A stretch of 15,896 bases of DNA, from NCBI GenBank assembly GCA_037131165.1, contig JBAXRO010000044.1:1-15896 (forward strand). Reading direction: 5' to 3'. The translations under genes and the position numbers were made by a program. The stretch comes from WLNJ01 sp037131165. Its GTDB lineage: Bacteria > Actinomycetota > Thermoleophilia > Solirubrobacterales > Solirubrobacteraceae. Shown here in pieces: positions 13,187 to 15,896 of this stretch (within the stretch, counting starts at the first letter, position 1; every line of letters starts with the position of its first letter). The notes beneath the pieces were generated by a model. It was given only the letters and a program-made list of their open reading frames with translations, was not told the DNA's origin and ran no database searches.

Positions 13187-13776
13187 CCGACCTGCGGGTC
13201 GGTGTTCTTGCACTCCAGGGCGACTTCGCCCTTCACGCCCGGCTCGTGACCGCTCTGGGTCATTCAGTGTCGGAGGTAAGGACCCCTGTCGACATGAGGG
13301 GAATTGACGCACTGATCCTCCCGGGAGGCGAGTCGACCACCATCTCCATGGGCATCGAGCGCGAGGGGCTCGCCGAGCCGATCCGCGCAATGCATTCCGC
13401 CGGCGCGCCGATCTTCGGGACGTGCGCCGGCATGGTCCTGCTGGGCCGCGGCCACCTCGGCTTGATCGATGCCGCTGTCGAGCGCAACGCGTTCGGTCGC
13501 CAGGTTCATTCTTTCGAGGCCGACCTGGTCGTCTCGGGGGTGGCCGGCGATCCGATCAGAGCACTGTTCATCAGGGCACCTGCCGTCACTGATCTGGGGC
13601 CCGGGGTCCAAGTGCTCGCCGAGGTGGATGGACGCCCGGTTGCGATTCGAGAGGGCAACGTGACCGCGATCTCGTTCCACCCGGAGCTGATCGGCGAGGG
13701 AAGGCTTCACTCACTCGCACTTGGCGAATCGGCGCCCACCGACGACGCGCCAGCCGCGGCTCAGTCCTTGTCCTGA
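13183..13776 (+). CDS. pdxT: Pyridoxal 5'-phosphate synthase glutaminase subunit PdxT
   Basis: A 197-residue class I glutamine amidotransferase that produces ammonia for PdxS. The sequence starts with VGVLALQGDFALHARLV, then LPGGESTTI, the nucleophile C81 in FGTCAGMVLLG, and the H166/E168 pair in SFHPEL. RNAFGRQVHSFEADL is the PdxT-specific stretch that distinguishes it from other amidotransferases. The GTG start overlaps the pdxS stop (GTGA), so the subunits are co-translated. A 15-20 residue Ala/Asp/Ser tail extends beyond the conserved core. Its last 16 bp overlap the 3' end of the convergent membrane-protein gene. Confidence 0.97.
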   Translation: MTDLRVGVLALQGDFALHARLVTALGHSVSEVRTPVDMRGIDALILPGGESTTISMGIEREGLAEPIRAMHSAGAPIFGTCAGMVLLGRGHLGLIDAAVERNAFGRQVHSFEADLVVSGVAGDPIRALFIRAPAVTDLGPGVQVLAEVDGRPVAIREGNVTAISFHPELIGEGRLHSLALGESAPTDDAPAAAQSLS

Positions 13777-14180
13777 GAGCGCCCGGCTCGCTGGCGCGAC
13801 CAAGAGCTGCGGACTCGCTCGAAGCTCGACCAGTCGATCGCCGGGCGTTCACCCCCTCCGCCTCCAGGCAGATCGGGGCGTCGTCGATCGCTTCCTCCTC
13901 CGCCTCCGCCGCCCTCGTCATCTCCATCCACGATGGCGCGGCCCATCCATGCGCCGAGGCACATCCCCTCGGACGCAGCCACCAAGGTCAAGGCGCCGGC
14001 GAGGTTGCGGTGGGCGAGGAGGAGGCCGGCGGCTGCTGCGTACAGGACCACGCTGGCCCCCAGTATCAGGCCGGTCAAGCCTGGCTTGACCTCTCGCGGC
14101 GGCTTCGCTGCCGCGGCCGCGGACACTGACACGGCAATCAGGGCCGCGAGTCCAATCTTCGCGATCAATGGCATCGACAA
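13761..14180 (-). CDS. Small predicted membrane protein of unknown function
   Basis: A 139-residue protein I do not recognise. Hydrophobic stretches lie at about 5-25 (a helix or signal peptide ending AAAAAKPP), 35-57 and 60-82, suggesting two or three membrane helices. The C-terminal half is soluble, with DGDDEGGGGGGG, a second GGGGG run, and a basic, Ser/Arg/Gln-rich end. The start is uncertain. TTG at 14178-14180 has GGGAG 7 nt upstream, while ATG at 14172-14174 is 13 nt from it and gives 137 residues. A promoter-like pair sits upstream. Its reality is supported by hydrophobic periodicity and its own promoter, not by a known family. The opposite strand also reads open, but with biased Arg/Pro/Ser composition. 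Confidence 0.6.
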   Translation of the reverse strand: MSMPLIAKIGLAALIAVSVSAAAAAKPPREVKPGLTGLILGASVVLYAAAAGLLLAHRNLAGALTLVAASEGMCLGAWMGRAIVDGDDEGGGGGGGSDRRRPDLPGGGGGERPAIDWSSFERVRSSWSRQRAGRSQDKD

Positions 14181-14182
14181 AC

Positions 14183-14227
14183 GCTTGCTCCCTGCAAGCA
14201 GAGTACCGCCGCAGCCCGAGTCCGCAA
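14183..14227 (-). promoter_or_regulatory. Putative promoter and 5' hairpin of the membrane-protein gene
   Basis: Minus strand: TTGCGG (14222-14227), 16 nt, TACTCT (14200-14205). Directly downstream, GCTTGC (14194-14199) and GCAAGC (14183-14188) form a 6-bp stem whose 5-nt loop carries most of the GGGAG Shine-Dalgarno. Confidence 0.45.
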
Positions 14228-14255
14228 GTTGTTGGTCTGGCCGGGTCGGCTCCGG

Positions 14256-15269
14256 TCAGCTGCCACTTGGGGTGAAGCGCACGACTCCCTTGTCGTCCGG
14301 AGGCATCTCGATGACTTCGCCTTGGTCGACGAGGAGGTCCATGTGGCCAAAGACCTCTGACAGCGTGAGATAGGCCTGGGCGACGGCCAGCTGCCCCCAT
14401 AGTTCGAAGGCCAGCTCGAAAGCGGTCTTCGGGCGGTCGGAGATTGCGTCCCTGAGCTTGGCTGCTCGGCGCTCGTGCATCGCGAAGCGGTCATCGATGA
14501 CCGCCCGGTGATCCCCGAACTCATCCCCGTGGCCTGGGAGTACGAGATCGACCTCGAGCTCGCGTGTCTCCCGCAGGTGCTCGAGGTAGGTCGGAAGCGG
14601 CCGCGGTCGCCCGCCATCGGATTCCTCGCCCGGGAGAGGCGCACTGATCAATGGGTTCGAACTGATCCGCTCGAGCAGGTGGTCGGCCGCGACCAGCAGG
14701 CGGCCCTCCCTGTCGTGGAGAACGGTGTCCGACGGGCTGTGGCCCGGGCGGTGCATGACCTCCATCCGGCGTCCGCCGATCTCGATCGTCTCGCCGTCGG
14801 AGATCGTTCGGTCGGTCTCCACGCTCGCCCCGAAGGCGCGGTACGAGCGGCCGACAGCAGCGAGTGCGGTGATGAGATCGTCGGGGAGTCCGCTCTGGCG
14901 CATCAGGCTGGCTGCAACGTCATCGTCGCGCTGGGCTGCCGCCGGCCAGTCGGCGAGCGCCGGGGCTAAACGGTCGAGCATCACGATCTCGGCTCCGGAC
15001 CGGCGCTTGATGATCGCCGCCAAGCCTGCATGGTCGACGTGCTGGTGGGAGATCAGGACCCGTCCGATGTCGTCGATCTCGTGGCCGCGCGAGAGCAGCG
15101 CCTGTTCGAGCCCGTCGAGTGACGTTCCCGAGTTGGGCCCGGTGTCGAGCAGGGTCAGCGGCTCGCCCTCGAACAGGTACGTATTGACCCGGCCAACGAT
15201 GAAGGGAGTCGGCACGGCGATCCTGTGGATCCCCGCCGCAACCTCTACGGCGTTGGTGCTCCCCGTCAA
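14256..15269 (-). CDS. Metallo-beta-lactamase-fold hydrolase
   Basis: A 337-residue MBL-fold hydrolase. The metal-site motifs are complete: H75, H77, D79 and H80 in SHQHVDHAG, H177 in RPGHSPSD, D196 in AADHLL, and H247 in LPGHGDEF. NTYLFEGEPLTLLDTGPNSG is the usual first beta hairpin. The C-terminal 70-80 residues (TAFELAFELWG, LTLSEVFGHMDLLVDQGEV) look like the winged-helix tail found in LACTB2-like and glyoxalase II-like members. Such proteins may be thioesterases, ribonucleases or lactonases; the substrate is unknown. The TTG start at 15267-15269 overlaps the mutase stop (TTGA). The G-rich GGGCGGGGAG lies just before it, and no better start exists until after the conserved region begins. 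Translation coupling is likely. Confidence 0.87.
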   Translation of the reverse strand: MTGSTNAVEVAAGIHRIAVPTPFIVGRVNTYLFEGEPLTLLDTGPNSGTSLDGLEQALLSRGHEIDDIGRVLISHQHVDHAGLAAIIKRRSGAEIVMLDRLAPALADWPAAAQRDDDVAASLMRQSGLPDDLITALAAVGRSYRAFGASVETDRTISDGETIEIGGRRMEVMHRPGHSPSDTVLHDREGRLLVAADHLLERISSNPLISAPLPGEESDGGRPRPLPTYLEHLRETRELEVDLVLPGHGDEFGDHRAVIDDRFAMHERRAAKLRDAISDRPKTAFELAFELWGQLAVAQAYLTLSEVFGHMDLLVDQGEVIEMPPDDKGVVRFTPSGS

Positions 15270-15896
15270 CTCCCCGCCCTGATCAGAGCCAGGGTCGCGT
15301 CACGCTTGCGTTCCATGTCCTCGGCAGAGACGAGCGATTCGAGGCATAGCCTCAGCAGCGGCTCAGTGTTGGACGAGCGGACGCTGAAGTGCCAGTCCGG
15401 GTAGTCCACCGTGATTCCGTCGAGCTGCCCGATCTCGGCGTCAGGGTGCTCGGCCAGGATGGCGTCGATCCGGCCCTGGGGGTCGGAAACCTCGGAGTTG
15501 ACTTCGCCTGAGATGAAGTAGCGAGACCGGAACGGCTGGAGCAGCTCGGACATGGTCTTGCCAGTGCGCGAGAGCAGCTCGAGGATCAGCAGCGCGGGCA
15601 GGGTGCCGCTGTCGGCGCACCAGAAGTCCCTGAAGTAGTAATGGCCCGAGACCTCGCCGCCGAAGACGGCCTCTGGCAGCTCGCGCATGCGGGCTTTGAA
15701 GAACGCGTGCCCGACTCGGTTCACAACCGCCGCGCCTCCGTTGGCCTCGACCGTGTCGGTAACGGCACGGCTTGCGCGGACGTCGTAGAGGATCGTGGCG
15801 CCCGGGTTGCGTGCGAGCACGGCTTCGGCCAGCAGCGCTGTCAGGAAGTCCCCGTCAACGAATCCGCCTTGCTCGTCGATGAAGAAGCAGCGGTCG
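15266..15896 (-). CDS. manB: Phosphomannomutase/phosphoglucomutase, C-terminal part (partial)
   Basis: About 209 C-terminal residues of an alpha-D-phosphohexomutase, which interconverts hexose 6- and 1-phosphates via a phosphoserine for nucleotide-sugar synthesis. The window cuts the gene inside the metal-binding loop: the first visible residues DRCFFIDEQGGFVDGD are the end of the DGDxDR motif. Domain 3 has the sugar-recognition loop GGEVSGHYYFRD. Domain 4 carries the phosphate-binding loop RSSNTEPLLRLCLE. The catalytic serine would lie outside the window. The loop sequence GEVSGH favours the phosphomannomutase/phosphoglucomutase branch rather than GlmM, so the manB symbol is tentative. The stop overlaps the start of the MBL-fold gene. 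A link to RfbC through sugar nucleotides is possible but they are not in one operon. Confidence 0.92.
   Translation of the reverse strand, partial: DRCFFIDEQGGFVDGDFLTALLAEAVLARNPGATILYDVRASRAVTDTVEANGGAAVVNRVGHAFFKARMRELPEAVFGGEVSGHYYFRDFWCADSGTLPALLILELLSRTGKTMSELLQPFRSRYFISGEVNSEVSDPQGRIDAILAEHPDAEIGQLDGITVDYPDWHFSVRSSNTEPLLRLCLESLVSAEDMERKRDATLALIRAGS

Overview
The window is a gene-dense, high-G+C stretch of an actinobacterial-type chromosome. Evidence for this is heavy GC-ending codon use, GTG and TTG starts, 4-bp start/stop overlaps, TANNNT-type -10 boxes, an F420-dependent LLM-family oxidoreductase, a glutamine-dependent PdxS/PdxT vitamin B6 synthase, and the pyrG...xer and dgt-dnaG neighbourhoods familiar from Actinomycetota. 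My best guess is a deep-branching group such as Thermoleophilia, but that is inference. It looks like ordinary core chromosome. I see no prophage, insertion sequence, CRISPR array or toxin-antitoxin pair.

Layout. Bases 1-3109 (+): the tail of CTP synthase, an M20 metallopeptidase, a Xer tyrosine recombinase and the DNA glycosylase MutM. Bases 3211-3465 (-): a small glutaredoxin, convergent with mutM and divergent from the next block. Bases 3511-7120 (+): recO, a dGTPase-like HD hydrolase and the primase dnaG, tightly packed and followed by tRNA-Asn(GTT). Bases 7334-10352 (-): a three-gene group of short-chain dehydrogenase, F420-type oxidoreductase and GT1-type glycosyltransferase, perhaps a small-molecule or lipid tailoring operon. 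Bases 10435-10507 (+): a tRNA with anticodon CAT, followed by about 250 bp of non-coding DNA. That DNA holds an 18-bp direct repeat of the tRNA 3' end, a long imperfect hairpin and a terminator. Bases 10757-11311 (-): a stand-alone RfbC-type sugar epimerase. Bases 11375-13776 (+): an RpiR-type SIS-domain regulator followed by pdxS and pdxT. Bases 13761-15896 (-): a small predicted membrane protein, a metallo-beta-lactamase-fold hydrolase and the C-terminal part of a phosphomannomutase/phosphoglucomutase cut by the window edge.

Functionally, the first half is genome maintenance (Xer, MutM, RecO, Dgt, DnaG). The second half is metabolism (redox and glycosyl tailoring, nucleotide-sugar chemistry, pyridoxal phosphate synthesis). 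PdxS and PdxT form one enzyme, in which PdxT hydrolyses glutamine and passes ammonia to PdxS, which uses pentose and triose phosphates. The sugar-phosphate-sensing type of regulator directly upstream is therefore a plausible controller of the pair.

No clear new multi-gene system is visible. The points most worth a second look are: (a) the duplicated tRNA 3' end with the long hairpin beside it; (b) the dyad between rpiR and pdxS; (c) a recurrent TANNNT box 6-10 nt before five start codons that lack Shine-Dalgarno sequences, suggesting leaderless transcripts.
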